This document shows, in pieces, positions 23,675 through 34,442 of a DNA stretch of 36,644 nucleotides. Position 1 is the stretch's first letter. Each line of letters begins with the position of its first letter. This DNA comes from Candidatus Kuenenia stuttgartensis (lineage in GTDB: Bacteria; Planctomycetota; Planctomycetia; Pirellulales; UBA1268). The stretch covers positions 1-36,644 of the forward strand of contig CAMBFA010000017.1 of NCBI GenBank assembly GCA_945865325.1, written 5' to 3'. The notes under the pieces were generated by a model. It did not search any database, was not told where the DNA came from, and was given only the letters and a program-made list of their open reading frames with translations. The position numbers and the translations under genes were made by a program.

Positions 23675-25179
23675 GGTCGTCCCCGCCCGCCCGCCGTCCC
23701 GGTCAGACCGTCCGTTGGCTGGCCGTCGCCGCCGGCGCCGTCCTCCTGGCGTCGTGCCGGTCGATGTCGCTGACTGCACCGGTCTCCGCCGTCGTTCCCC
23801 TTCCGGCCGTCGCCTTCACGTCCGCCGTCGCGGTCGATGCGGTCGATGCGGTCGATGCGGTCGACCCCGTTCCCCTGCTGCCGGTGGAAAGCCCGCCGGC
23901 CGCCGCCGAACCCTCCGAGCGTTCTTCGGCCCTGCCGACGATCCGCGATGGCGAAGTCCAGCGCACCGGGCTCGATCTCCCCTCCCCTCCCCTTCCCCGC
24001 CTCGGCCAAGCCGGCCCGGCCGCGGCCTTCCCCGTCGCCGCAGTCGCCGGCGGCCGGTGTCAGGGGCCCGACTGCCAGCCGCACGCCGGGCCGGGCAGCC
24101 CGAGGGGCGGGTGCGGTTCGCCACGCTGCCGGCTCCACGCCTGTCGGATCCTCGCGCCCCACGCCGCTGCCGGCTGCCAGGGGGGGGAATGCCAGGCAGG
24201 CTGTGGCACCCCGATCGTGCCCACGATCGCCATTCCGGTGATCGGGCCGTGTCTGGTCTGTGACGGCGGCGACCACGGCAAGCCAGCCGTGCCCCGGGGC
24301 CGGACGCGCCTGGGCAACATCACCTCCGGCGACACCGTGGCCCGCTACCGGGCCGATGGGCCGGGCCCTGCGCCGGAGGACGAAGCCTGTGTGGAAGCGG
24401 AGAGCTGCGTCGTCGCCTCCAACTGCACCTGTGTTTACGCGCCGCGCTTCTCGTCGGTCCGCCGGGTCATCCGTCCCTTCGAGGATGCGGTCCCGACGGG
24501 GCCGAAGGGGCTGGCGCTCGACACCATCGCCGCGGCCGGATCGGTCGGCCAGGCGGTGCACGACAAGACCCAGCAGATCCACATCGTCGCCGCCCGACTT
24601 GCCCAGCAGGGCATTGCTGTTGAGGACCGGATCCCCGTTCTGGCCGTCGACAAGGTGGTGCCGCCGGTGCTCAAGGAAGGGGTTGACGGTCCGGTCGCCG
24701 TCGCCTTAGACCTCCCCGCCGAGAAGGTCCACAATGTCCAGGCTCCGCGCTTGGCGCGGAAGATCGACGTGCCGCTGGCCTGGATGTGCGTGTCGGGGGC
24801 CCAGGTGACCGTCAACGGCGAGGCCGCCGACGTGCTCGCCGTCGATCATGGCGTGGCCACGCTCCGCCTCGAGTCCCCGGGCCGCTGCGAGCTGACGCTC
24901 TGCAAGCGGGCCGGCAGCGACACCGCCCGCCCCGGCGAAGAGCTCGACTTCACGATCTTCCTGCTGAACTCCGGCGACCGTCCGCTCACCGATATCACGC
25001 TCGTCGATGCCGTTCCCGGTCGCCTGGCGGTGATCGAAGGGAGCCCGGTGTCGAATCTCCCGGCAGCGATCTCCACCTCCAAGGGGGACGACGGCGCCAC
25101 GCTCCTCTCCTGGACCTTCAAGGGGACGCTCGCTCCGGGCCAAGCGGGCTTCGTGCGGTTCCGCACGATCGTCCACTGA
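23671..25179 (+). CDS. Cys-rich lipoprotein with DUF11-like C-terminus, member C of the cassette
   Basis: 502 residues. The N-terminal VRWLAVAAGAVLLASCRSMS is a lipoprotein signal (LASC lipobox). A DAVDAVDAVD repeat and a Pro/Ala linker follow, then a region of about 110 residues with many Cys (GRCQGPDCQ, GGCGSPRCRLHACR, AAGCQGGECQAGCG, GPCLVCDGG, SNCTCVYAPRF). The middle part contains helical RLAQQGIAVEDRIPVLAVDK. The last 110 residues match the DUF11 conserved-repeat domain: KRAGSDTARPGEELDFTIFL, LNSGDRPLTDITLVDAVPGR and LAPGQAGFVRFRTIV. DUF11 domains are common in large surface proteins and resemble Ig-like sandwiches. It is translationally coupled to member B. The role may be cell-surface structure, by inference only. 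Confidence 0.8.
   Translation: MRSSPPARRPGQTVRWLAVAAGAVLLASCRSMSLTAPVSAVVPLPAVAFTSAVAVDAVDAVDAVDPVPLLPVESPPAAAEPSERSSALPTIRDGEVQRTGLDLPSPPLPRLGQAGPAAAFPVAAVAGGRCQGPDCQPHAGPGSPRGGCGSPRCRLHACRILAPHAAAGCQGGECQAGCGTPIVPTIAIPVIGPCLVCDGGDHGKPAVPRGRTRLGNITSGDTVARYRADGPGPAPEDEACVEAESCVVASNCTCVYAPRFSSVRRVIRPFEDAVPTGPKGLALDTIAAAGSVGQAVHDKTQQIHIVAARLAQQGIAVEDRIPVLAVDKVVPPVLKEGVDGPVAVALDLPAEKVHNVQAPRLARKIDVPLAWMCVSGAQVTVNGEAADVLAVDHGVATLRLESPGRCELTLCKRAGSDTARPGEELDFTIFLLNSGDRPLTDITLVDAVPGRLAVIEGSPVSNLPAAISTSKGDDGATLLSWTFKGTLAPGQAGFVRFRTIVH
23830..23865 (+). repeat. 9-bp tandem repeat (four copies)
   Basis: GCGGTCGAT repeats at 23830, 23839 and 23848, with a last copy GCGGTCGAC ending at 23865, encoding (A)VDAVDAVDAVD in the linker behind the lipobox. 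In-frame, so copy changes are tolerated. Confidence 0.85.
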
Positions 25180-25449
25180 TCCAGCCGGCCGCGCCGCGGG
25201 GATTTCAGCGGCGGGCCTCGGGATCCCTGAGATCCTCGAGCGGGCCTGCTTTCGCGGCGGGATTCCCCGGGAAAAAAGGGGGCTGACGGTCGTCTTGCCG
25301 ACCGCCGCCACACTTCCAACGAGCCCCGTCTCCAGGGGGCACGCGGGGACGGATTGCCCCGTCCGGCCTGACGCCGCTACGATCGATGGAATCGTTTTTC
25401 GGCCGACCCCCTCCTGCTCCCCACGGGAGCGAATCCCCGCGAGGTTTTC

Positions 25450-26649
25450 ATGTTCTTTCCGCTGGCCCGTTCCCGTCGCGCCGGCGCGGCGCTCCTCTGC
25501 GCCGCGGCCATCGGTCTTTCGACCTGCGGGAGCCTGCCGGCTCAAGTGGTCGTTGACGACATCGCCGATCCCTCCGCCGCCAAGAAGAAGGCCGACGACG
25601 GCCTCCCCGAGATCGACGAGATCCCGGATGGTTCGACCGAGGAACTGCTCGCCTACATCGACAAGCTCCACAAGACGAACTTCAAGCCGACGTCGCGGCA
25701 GCAGGCCGAGGCGTTCCTCCGCAAGGTCGCCCTGACGTCGGTGACCGTGGCCGACAAGATCCTCGCTCAAGCCGGGCCGAAGGATGAGGCCCGCCTGACG
25801 GCCTCGCGGATGAAGCTCCAGAGCCTGATGCTCCTCACGCAGATCGGCGACCGCGAGGCCGAGGCCGCGGTGGCGGAGTTCGCCAAGGAGCTCGTTGCCG
25901 GCGGGGATACGGAGCTCGCCGCCGAGGGGGAACGGATGCTGCTGGTGGGCGACGCCAAGAAGGCCCTCCAGACCCAGGACCTGGAAGCGGCCGAAGCCCT
26001 TGTCCCCCGGATCGGGGCGGTCCTCGAGAAAGCTCCGGATGACGCGCAGTCTGCCCAGCTGGCGATGCAGTTCGCCGGCGCCCTCGAGCATATGCCGGGG
26101 GGCACCGCGGTGGCCGGGAAGGCCTACGCCACCTTCGGCGGGGCGTTCGCCAAGAGCAGCAACCCGCAGATCAAGGCGATGGGGGAGGGATTCGCCGGCA
26201 TGCTCCGCCGCCTCTCGCTGATCGGCAACGAGATGGAGATCAGCGGTACGAGCCTCGATGGCCAGCCGTTCGACCAAAAGTCGCTCGCCGGTAAGGTCGT
26301 GCTCGTCGATTTCTGGGCTACCTGGTGTGGCCCGTGCATCGCCGAGATGCCGAACGTCCTCGCGGCCTATGAGAAGTATCACGACAAGGGGTTCGAGGTC
26401 GTCGGCATCAGCCTCGACACCGACCGCGACGCGCTCGAGACGTTCCTGAAGGAGAAGGAGATTCCCTGGACGATCCTCTACGAGGAGCCCCAGGGACAGG
26501 GGTGGCAGCACCCGCTCGCTTCCTATTACGGCATCACCGGCATCCCCACCGTGATCCTCGTCGGACGCAACGGCAAAGTTGTGACGATGGATGTCCGCGG
26601 CGAGAAGCTCGGTGAGGAGCTCGGTAAGCTCTTCAAGGACGCCAAGTGA
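25450..26649 (+). CDS. TlpA-like periplasmic thioredoxin-family protein
   Basis: 399 residues. A signal sequence (AGAALLCAAAIGLSTCGSLPA) is followed by a mainly helical region of about 230 residues (for example QQAEAFLRKVALTSVTVADK) of unknown role. From about residue 260 there is an AhpC/TSA-Redoxin type domain: the active site is WATWCGPC (Cys293 and Cys296), with VVGISLDTDRDALETFL and the cis-Pro loop ITGIPTVILV. TlpA/ResA-like proteins reduce disulphides in the periplasm, for example in cytochrome maturation. The helical N-domain is a common planctomycete arrangement. The stop overlaps the aminotransferase GTG start (GTGA), an odd functional pairing. Confidence 0.92.
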   Translation: MFFPLARSRRAGAALLCAAAIGLSTCGSLPAQVVVDDIADPSAAKKKADDGLPEIDEIPDGSTEELLAYIDKLHKTNFKPTSRQQAEAFLRKVALTSVTVADKILAQAGPKDEARLTASRMKLQSLMLLTQIGDREAEAAVAEFAKELVAGGDTELAAEGERMLLVGDAKKALQTQDLEAAEALVPRIGAVLEKAPDDAQSAQLAMQFAGALEHMPGGTAVAGKAYATFGGAFAKSSNPQIKAMGEGFAGMLRRLSLIGNEMEISGTSLDGQPFDQKSLAGKVVLVDFWATWCGPCIAEMPNVLAAYEKYHDKGFEVVGISLDTDRDALETFLKEKEIPWTILYEEPQGQGWQHPLASYYGITGIPTVILVGRNGKVVTMDVRGEKLGEELGKLFKDAK

Positions 26650-27791
26650 GCACCCCGGCCTCCGTGCGGCGTGCGATCATCTCGCGGCGGGCCAGCGCCT
26701 TCGATTCCTCCGGGATCCGCAAGGCGTTCGACCTCGCCGCGAAGCTCGACGACCCGATCAACCTGGCGATCGGCCAGCCCGATTTCGCCATGCCGGCGGC
26801 GGCCTGTGAGGCGGCCAAGGCCGCCATCGATGCCGGGAAGAGCGGCTACACGCAGACGCAGGGGATCCCGCAACTCCGCGAACGGCTCGAGGGGGCCGTT
26901 CGCGGCGAGTTGGGGGACCCCGAACGGAAGCTGTGCGTCACGAGCGGATCCAGCGGCGCCCTCGTCCTCGTCCTCATGACGCTGATCGATCCCGGTGACG
27001 AGGTGATTCTCTTCGAGCCGGCGTTCGTGATGTATCGGCCGCTCGTCGAATTCCTCGGCGGCACGTGCGTGATCGTCGACACCTCGCCGTCGTTCCGGAT
27101 CGACGTCGAGCAGGTGGCGGCCGCAATCACGCCGCGGACCAAGGCGATCCTGCTGAACACGCCGTCAAATCCGACTGGCTTCGTCGCCCCGCTCGACACG
27201 GTGCGCGATCTTGCCCGGCTCGCCGAGCGGGCCGGGGTGACGCTCATCAGCGACGAGCTCTACCGGTCGTACAGCTACGACGAGCCGTTCCATTCCCCCG
27301 CGGCCCACAGCGACCGCGTCGTCGTCATCGACGGCTTCTCGAAATCGCATGCGATGACCGGCTGGCGGGTGGGGTGGGTCCACGGGCCTGCCGAGATCAT
27401 CGATGCCTGTACGATGCTCCAGCAGTACACCTTTGTCTGTGCGCCGCAGGCTGGGCAGTGGGGGGCGATTGCTGCCCTCGACGCCCCGATGGACATCCCC
27501 CTCGCCGAGTGCAAGCGGAAGCGCGACAAGCTCATGGCGGGGATCGCCGGCCATTACCGCTTCGTGAAGCCCGGCGGCGCCTTCTATCTCTACCCCGAGG
27601 CGCCCGGCGGCTCGGGGAAGCGATTTGCCGAGATCGCCGCGGAGCAGGAGAAGCTGATTGTGGTGCCGGGGAGCGTGTTCGGCGCTGCCGACACCCACTT
27701 CCGGATTGCCTACACCGTCTCCGACCGGACGCTCGACCGCGGCATCGCGGCCCTCCTCCGGCTTGCCGGGGCTGCGCCTGACCGGGCCTGA
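26646..27791 (+). CDS. Class I pyridoxal-phosphate aminotransferase
   Basis: 381 residues from GTG 26646, which overlaps the upstream stop. Fold type I aminotransferase family (AspC/AlaT-like). Visible are NLAIGQPDFAMPAAACEAAK, SGYTQTQGIPQLRERL, the PLP phosphate-anchoring TSGSSGALVLVLM, the NTPSNPTGF asparagine, SDELYRSYSYDEP, the Schiff-base Lys233 in FSKSHAMTGWRVGW, and FRIAYTVSDRTLDRGI for the carboxylate-binding Arg. Substrate (aspartate, alanine, aromatic or other) cannot be fixed by reading. Coupling to a thioredoxin-like gene gives no hint. Confidence 0.93.
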   Translation: MSTPASVRRAIISRRASAFDSSGIRKAFDLAAKLDDPINLAIGQPDFAMPAAACEAAKAAIDAGKSGYTQTQGIPQLRERLEGAVRGELGDPERKLCVTSGSSGALVLVLMTLIDPGDEVILFEPAFVMYRPLVEFLGGTCVIVDTSPSFRIDVEQVAAAITPRTKAILLNTPSNPTGFVAPLDTVRDLARLAERAGVTLISDELYRSYSYDEPFHSPAAHSDRVVVIDGFSKSHAMTGWRVGWVHGPAEIIDACTMLQQYTFVCAPQAGQWGAIAALDAPMDIPLAECKRKRDKLMAGIAGHYRFVKPGGAFYLYPEAPGGSGKRFAEIAAEQEKLIVVPGSVFGAADTHFRIAYTVSDRTLDRGIAALLRLAGAAPDRA

Positions 27792-27799
27792 GTCTTGGC

Positions 27800-27963
27800 C
27801 CAAACGTGGCTTCGGGGTCGCCCGTGCCCCGTCGCCGGACGTTCGCGGAGGGCATCCATGGCCTCGGCTCTCTCCGCGCCGCTTGCGCTTTCGCTCTCCG
27901 ATCCTGCGCTTGCCGGCGAGGCCGGCTCTCGGAGCACGGGCGACCCCTCGCGATGACGTTTGG
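27800..27963. mobile_element. 164-bp non-coding element with imperfect terminal inverted repeats (MITE-like)
   Basis: The two ends are imperfect inverted repeats. CCAAACGT (27800-27807) matches ACGTTTGG (27956-27963), and after a short unpaired stretch GGGGTCGCCCGTGC (27814-27827) matches GCACGGGCGACCCC (27934-27947), 14 bp perfect. The interior has further short self-complementary runs (GCCGGC) and no plausible gene. It lies 9 bp after the aminotransferase stop. It could be a miniature non-autonomous element, a REP-type repeat or a structured 3' element. No flanking target duplication is evident. Confidence 0.55.
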
Positions 27964-28000
27964 TGGTGAGGAGTGAGGACTGGTGGTGAGGAGTGAGGAC
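27961..28000 (+). repeat. 20-bp exact tandem duplication
   Basis: TGGTGGTGAGGAGTGAGGAC occurs at 27961-27980 and again at 27981-28000, followed by TGGT. It abuts the inverted-repeat element and the truncated gene remnant. Confidence 0.9.
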
Positions 28001-28011
28001 TGGTCCAAAGT

Positions 28012-28151
28012 TGCTTTGTGAGTTCAAATTCGTTCCGCGTGTCGAGCGGCACTTGGATCTCGGCGAAGGGACTCGCGAGGAGGAAGTCCACGAACCGGTC
28101 GAGCGAGGTGTCGGTCTCGCCGTCCCCGACGAACAAGCTCCACGATATCAT
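28012..28151 (-). pseudogene. Truncated 5' remnant of a gene, possibly glycosyltransferase
   Basis: Reading leftwards from ATG 28151, about 47 residues look like real protein: MISWSLFVGDGETDTSLDRF, then VDFLLASPFAEIQVPLDTRN and EFELTKQL. After that the frame enters the tandem repeat and the inverted-repeat element and loses protein character. The strand-turn-helix start followed by an EIQVPLDTRNE strand resembles the N-terminus of a GT2-like glycosyltransferase, but this is a guess. The 3' part has been lost, apparently at the repeat junction. Confidence 0.5.
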
Positions 28152-28223
28152 GCTTCCCAGGCCCTTCTTCGATCGAGCGATGGCCTACCACCCCGGTGGC
28201 ATCTCTGAAAAGGCCTGTTCACG

Positions 28224-28844
28224 ATGTTCTTCCAACGTCATTTCCCAGACGAACCGGCCCTGCTGGGCGACCGACGGTATCGGTTTCCGCGGACGCGTTC
28301 CTGGCGAACCTGGACGATCGATCGGGAGACGCTCTTCGAACGGTGGCTCGGGGTTTGCCGAAACCTACCGGTGAAGTTTTTGGAGATCGGATCGTTCGAG
28401 GGGGCATCGGCGATCTGGACGCTCTCCAACATCCTCACTCACCCCGATTCGACCCTGACGTGTGTCGATAACAATCACCTGCGGTCCGACAAACAATTTC
28501 TTGCGAACCTTGAGGCGTCGGGGCACCGTTCAAGGGCGACCGTGCACTGGATCGACTCCCATGACATTCGCCGGCACGTGCCTGACGAGCACTTCGACTT
28601 CATCTATGTCGATGGGAGTCACGCCGCCCCAAACGTGCTCTTCGACGTCGTCAACGCGTTTCTGATCTGCAAGCCTGGCGGCCTCGTGGGATGCGACGAC
28701 TACTTGTTCAAGACCCCGGAGGCGGGGAGCGTCCCCAAGCCCGCCATTGACTCGTTCGTGCGACTCATGGGGGACCGGATCGAGATCGTCCATTCGGCCT
28801 ACCAACTCTGGTTCCGAAAGCGCGAGGGGACGCCCGGGGCCTGA
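28224..28844 (+). CDS. Class I SAM-dependent methyltransferase (Methyltransf_24-like)
   Basis: 206 residues with a single Rossmann methyltransferase domain. SAM motif I is VKFLEIGSFEGASAIWTLSN (about residues 49-68), an acidic motif II is LTCVDNN, and FDFIYVDGSHAAPNVLFDVV followed by KPGGLVGCDDYLF gives the motif IV-V region. This pattern matches the Methyltransf_24 group, whose members are often found in cell-surface glycan or glycopeptide loci. The start ATG 28224 lies after an AAAGG-like site. Together with the downstream sulfotransferase and the upstream remnant it suggests surface glycan modification. The acceptor is unknown. Confidence 0.85.
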   Translation: MFFQRHFPDEPALLGDRRYRFPRTRSWRTWTIDRETLFERWLGVCRNLPVKFLEIGSFEGASAIWTLSNILTHPDSTLTCVDNNHLRSDKQFLANLEASGHRSRATVHWIDSHDIRRHVPDEHFDFIYVDGSHAAPNVLFDVVNAFLICKPGGLVGCDDYLFKTPEAGSVPKPAIDSFVRLMGDRIEIVHSAYQLWFRKREGTPGA

Positions 28845-28877
28845 GGATGCTGGCCGCGTCAAACGGCCCCCGAGGTC

Positions 28878-29228
28878 TCAGTGCTGGTAGACGGCGTAGC
28901 CCAACTCGCGGAGCTCCTTAGCCCAGGCCTCCTCGGTGGCGACCGCGTCCTCCCAGGTCATCGCCGGGAAGTCGGCGAACAGATCGGGCCGGAGGCGGAT
29001 GGCGTGGTCGCGGACGAGCGGACAGCCCTTGTGGCCGCGGAGATGATTGACGTAGCGGACCTCCGGGTCGAGGCCGGTCGAGCCGACGTAGAGGCAAGTC
29101 TGGTCGGGCTTGGTGTAGCGGTTCTGCCGGATGAAGCGCCGGTCGCGACGGACTTCTGTCGCTAGTTCCACCACGTACACGCGGTGGTGGAGCTTCGGCC
29201 CGCGACGGGATCGACGGGGAATCGGCAT
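28878..29228 (-). CDS. Small GIY-YIG-like protein
   Basis: About 116 residues from ATG 29228; an extension to 29285 would be Pro/Ala-rich and unlikely. The segment HHRVYVVELATEV ... TCLYVGSTGLDPEVRYVNHL matches the GIY-YIG nuclease core: strand one reads VYVV, strand two CLYVGST, then the conserved Arg in RYVNHLRG. A later VATEEAWAKELRELGYAV could supply the catalytic Glu. Stand-alone small GIY-YIG proteins are common and mostly uncharacterised; cleavage activity cannot be assumed. It is convergent with the methyltransferase gene. Confidence 0.72.
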   Translation of the reverse strand: MPIPRRSRRGPKLHHRVYVVELATEVRRDRRFIRQNRYTKPDQTCLYVGSTGLDPEVRYVNHLRGHKGCPLVRDHAIRLRPDLFADFPAMTWEDAVATEEAWAKELRELGYAVYQH

Positions 29229-29318
29229 GGGTGGCCGGGGCGGGGCAGGCGAAGGACGGGCTGGGGAGAAGGCCGGAACGCGCACCGAAAGTCTTGCCCA
29301 AAAAATCGGGCGCGGCAG

Positions 29319-30671
29319 TCAGTCGCCGGCCCCGACGGGGAGCGAATCGAGCAGGCATTGCGTCCGTCGGTCGCCATCGGCAGAGCGGGCGAGGGCCGCC
29401 AGTTTGTCTCTCACCAGGCTTAGCCCTGTCAGTGACCGGGGGGCGTAGCGATCCGCCGGCCCGATTTCGATCTCCTCAATCTCCACGCCGAGCAGGCGGG
29501 AGTCGGCCGCGTTGGGAGGGGGAAACGTGTCGACGCAGTCGATCTCGACATGGAGCCACGGGAGCGCGCCAGGGGCGGCGGGGATCGCCACCTCGAAGAA
29601 GTGATCGAAGGGGGGGAGGACCCAATGGTCGACTTGGCAGGGATGGCCATCGACCACGATCCGCAGACTGTCCACCTGCGTTGAGCGGAGGTGATTGCCG
29701 ACGCGTAGCCTGATGCGGAGGGCCCGGCTGCGGTCGATCCGCAGGTCGAGGCTCGCCACCGAGCAGGGGCCGGTCCATCGGGCCCGCTTCCGGCCGTTGA
29801 CCTCGCAGGGGTGCCAGCCTGTCCCGAGGAATCCCTCCCCCATGTCGACGAGCACCGCAGCCGGGGGGGCAAGGATACGGGCCCGATAGCCGCGGCAGGC
29901 TTCCGCATCGAGCGTCTGGCGATCACCCCGGCGCCGGGAGGGGGCGCTGTCGCGGGCACCGGCGACCAGCCGCCGATCGATGACGGTACACGATTCGGCG
30001 AGGCGCCGCTCTTCGGCGGTGAGGCTGGCTGAAGTGGCAAACTTGTTGTGGACCTGGAGCGAGCCACGCGGCGGAGAGCAGCCCAGCCTGGCGACGAGTT
30101 CGGCGAGGAAGTCCTCGAACTCCTCGACGAAGCCGACGACGTCGATCGCTGCCAATCGTGCCTCGAGGAGGTCGAAAAGCTCCGAGGCTGGATCCGCGCT
30201 GCGGCACGCGGCCTGGAGTTCGGCGAGCACCGGTTCGCCGAAGGCGAGGTGGTGGGCGACGGCGTTGCCGAAGACCGCGGCACCGGGGAGCGCGAGGAAG
30301 GGAGCAAAGCCTTCTCGGGCCACCGCGCGGAGGCGGCGGTAACGATCGTCACGGCTGGCGACGAGGGTGTCATCCCAGCGGGTGATCATCCGCCATTCGG
30401 AGTGCAGCCTGGCGACCGGATCCCGGAGGACGAAGACGTCGAGCGTGTTGCCCAAGAGCGATTTCCAGTTGTGGACCCCGTACGGATCGTGGAGGAACTC
30501 GGCGCGGAGGATCGCCGCGCGGACCTCCGTGCCGTTCGGATCCCCCCCCTGCCCAGCCACGAGTTCCTCGACGTGGACAGCCCGCTCGTGGGTGGTCGTT
30601 CCTTCGAGAAATTTCAGCAGCGTCGTGCCGGCACACTTGTTGACATGGTGGAAGACGATTCGTGGCAGCAT
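29319..30671 (-). CDS. Sulfotransferase-family protein with extra C-terminal domain
   Basis: 450 residues from ATG 30671, with GGAGG six bases upstream. The N-terminal half matches PAPS-dependent carbohydrate sulfotransferases of the Sulfotransfer_2 type. The 5'-phosphosulfate loop is FHHVNKCAGTTLLKFL (about residues 7-22) and the 3'-phosphate motif is VFVLRDPVARLHSEWRMITR (about 79-98). From about residue 265 there is a beta-rich region of roughly 165 residues beginning GFLGTGWHPCEVNGRKRARW, with SLDLRIDRSRALRIRLRVGN and SLRIVVDGHPCQVDHWV. This resembles the GWxxxE...RW sandwiches attached to some surface-glycan glycosyltransferases. Such an addition is not part of the classical enzyme. The target is probably an exported polysaccharide, by inference. 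Confidence 0.83.
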   Translation of the reverse strand: MLPRIVFHHVNKCAGTTLLKFLEGTTTHERAVHVEELVAGQGGDPNGTEVRAAILRAEFLHDPYGVHNWKSLLGNTLDVFVLRDPVARLHSEWRMITRWDDTLVASRDDRYRRLRAVAREGFAPFLALPGAAVFGNAVAHHLAFGEPVLAELQAACRSADPASELFDLLEARLAAIDVVGFVEEFEDFLAELVARLGCSPPRGSLQVHNKFATSASLTAEERRLAESCTVIDRRLVAGARDSAPSRRRGDRQTLDAEACRGYRARILAPPAAVLVDMGEGFLGTGWHPCEVNGRKRARWTGPCSVASLDLRIDRSRALRIRLRVGNHLRSTQVDSLRIVVDGHPCQVDHWVLPPFDHFFEVAIPAAPGALPWLHVEIDCVDTFPPPNAADSRLLGVEIEEIEIGPADRYAPRSLTGLSLVRDKLAALARSADGDRRTQCLLDSLPVGAGD

Positions 30672-30701
30672 GACGATCCTCCAACCCGCTCCACGAATCC
30701 G

Positions 30702-31043
30702 TCAGGCTCGGCGGAGCCATCCGAGCTCGCGGGCGAGCATCACGGCGCTCCCTGTGGCGGCGAGCCCCGCGAGCGTGGCGAGTGTCCACAGCGGCACGAT
30801 CCGCCCCGGAGCGACGACGTCACGGTCTTCGGCCGTTTCCGCCAGATCGACCGGATCGAGGCCGGCGGCGCGCCGCGACCGCTCGATCGCCGCGTTTTGT
30901 CGGCCGAGGAACCGACCCTCGATCTGGCGCTGGCGGATGTCGTACTTCGGCGCGATCAGGCCCATGCCAACCAGCGCCATCACCGCGAACATCAGCCCCC
31001 AGAACCAGGGAGAGTCGGTGAGGCGGAACGGGGGGGAAGGCAT
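30702..31043 (-). CDS. Small two-helix membrane protein behind eno
   Basis: About 113 residues from ATG 31043 (an in-frame GTG lies two codons upstream). Helix one is WFWGLMFAVMALVGMGLIAP, then a charged cytosolic-type loop (KYDIRQRQIEGRFLGRQNAA), then helix two in LWTLATLAGLAATGSAVMLA. No family recognised. It lies 99 bp after eno on the same strand and 30 bp before the sulfotransferase start, so it may be read from the eno promoter. Confidence 0.65.
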   Translation of the reverse strand: MPSPPFRLTDSPWFWGLMFAVMALVGMGLIAPKYDIRQRQIEGRFLGRQNAAIERSRRAAGLDPVDLAETAEDRDVVAPGRIVPLWTLATLAGLAATGSAVMLARELGWLRRA

Positions 31044-31142
31044 GGCCACGCTCTCTCTCGGTCACCGGGCACCGGGGTGGATTCCACCGGTGCCCGGCCG
31101 ACCTGATGGTTTGACGTCGGCGTCGACATCCAGGGACTTCGA

Positions 31143-34375
<3,233 letters not shown>

Positions 34376-34442
34376 ACCGGCATGACAAGGACAATCGTAG
34401 GCGTCGAGCCGTCCGAGCCGATCTGCACCCGGGAGAGTCACC

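Larger units (their letters stand above)
27792..28223. other. 432-bp gap holding repeats and a gene remnant
   Basis: From left to right it contains the inverted-repeat element, the 20-bp tandem duplication, the truncated minus-strand gene start and 70 bp of leader before the methyltransferase. No intact gene is visible. The accumulation of repeats and debris marks it as a rearrangement-prone junction between core and accessory genes. Confidence 0.6.

Noticed and set aside
28878-30671. Defence island (GIY-YIG nuclease plus methyltransferase as restriction-modification)
   Set aside because: The methyltransferase lacks DNA-methylase motifs and resembles small-molecule/glycan enzymes; the neighbour is a sulfotransferase.
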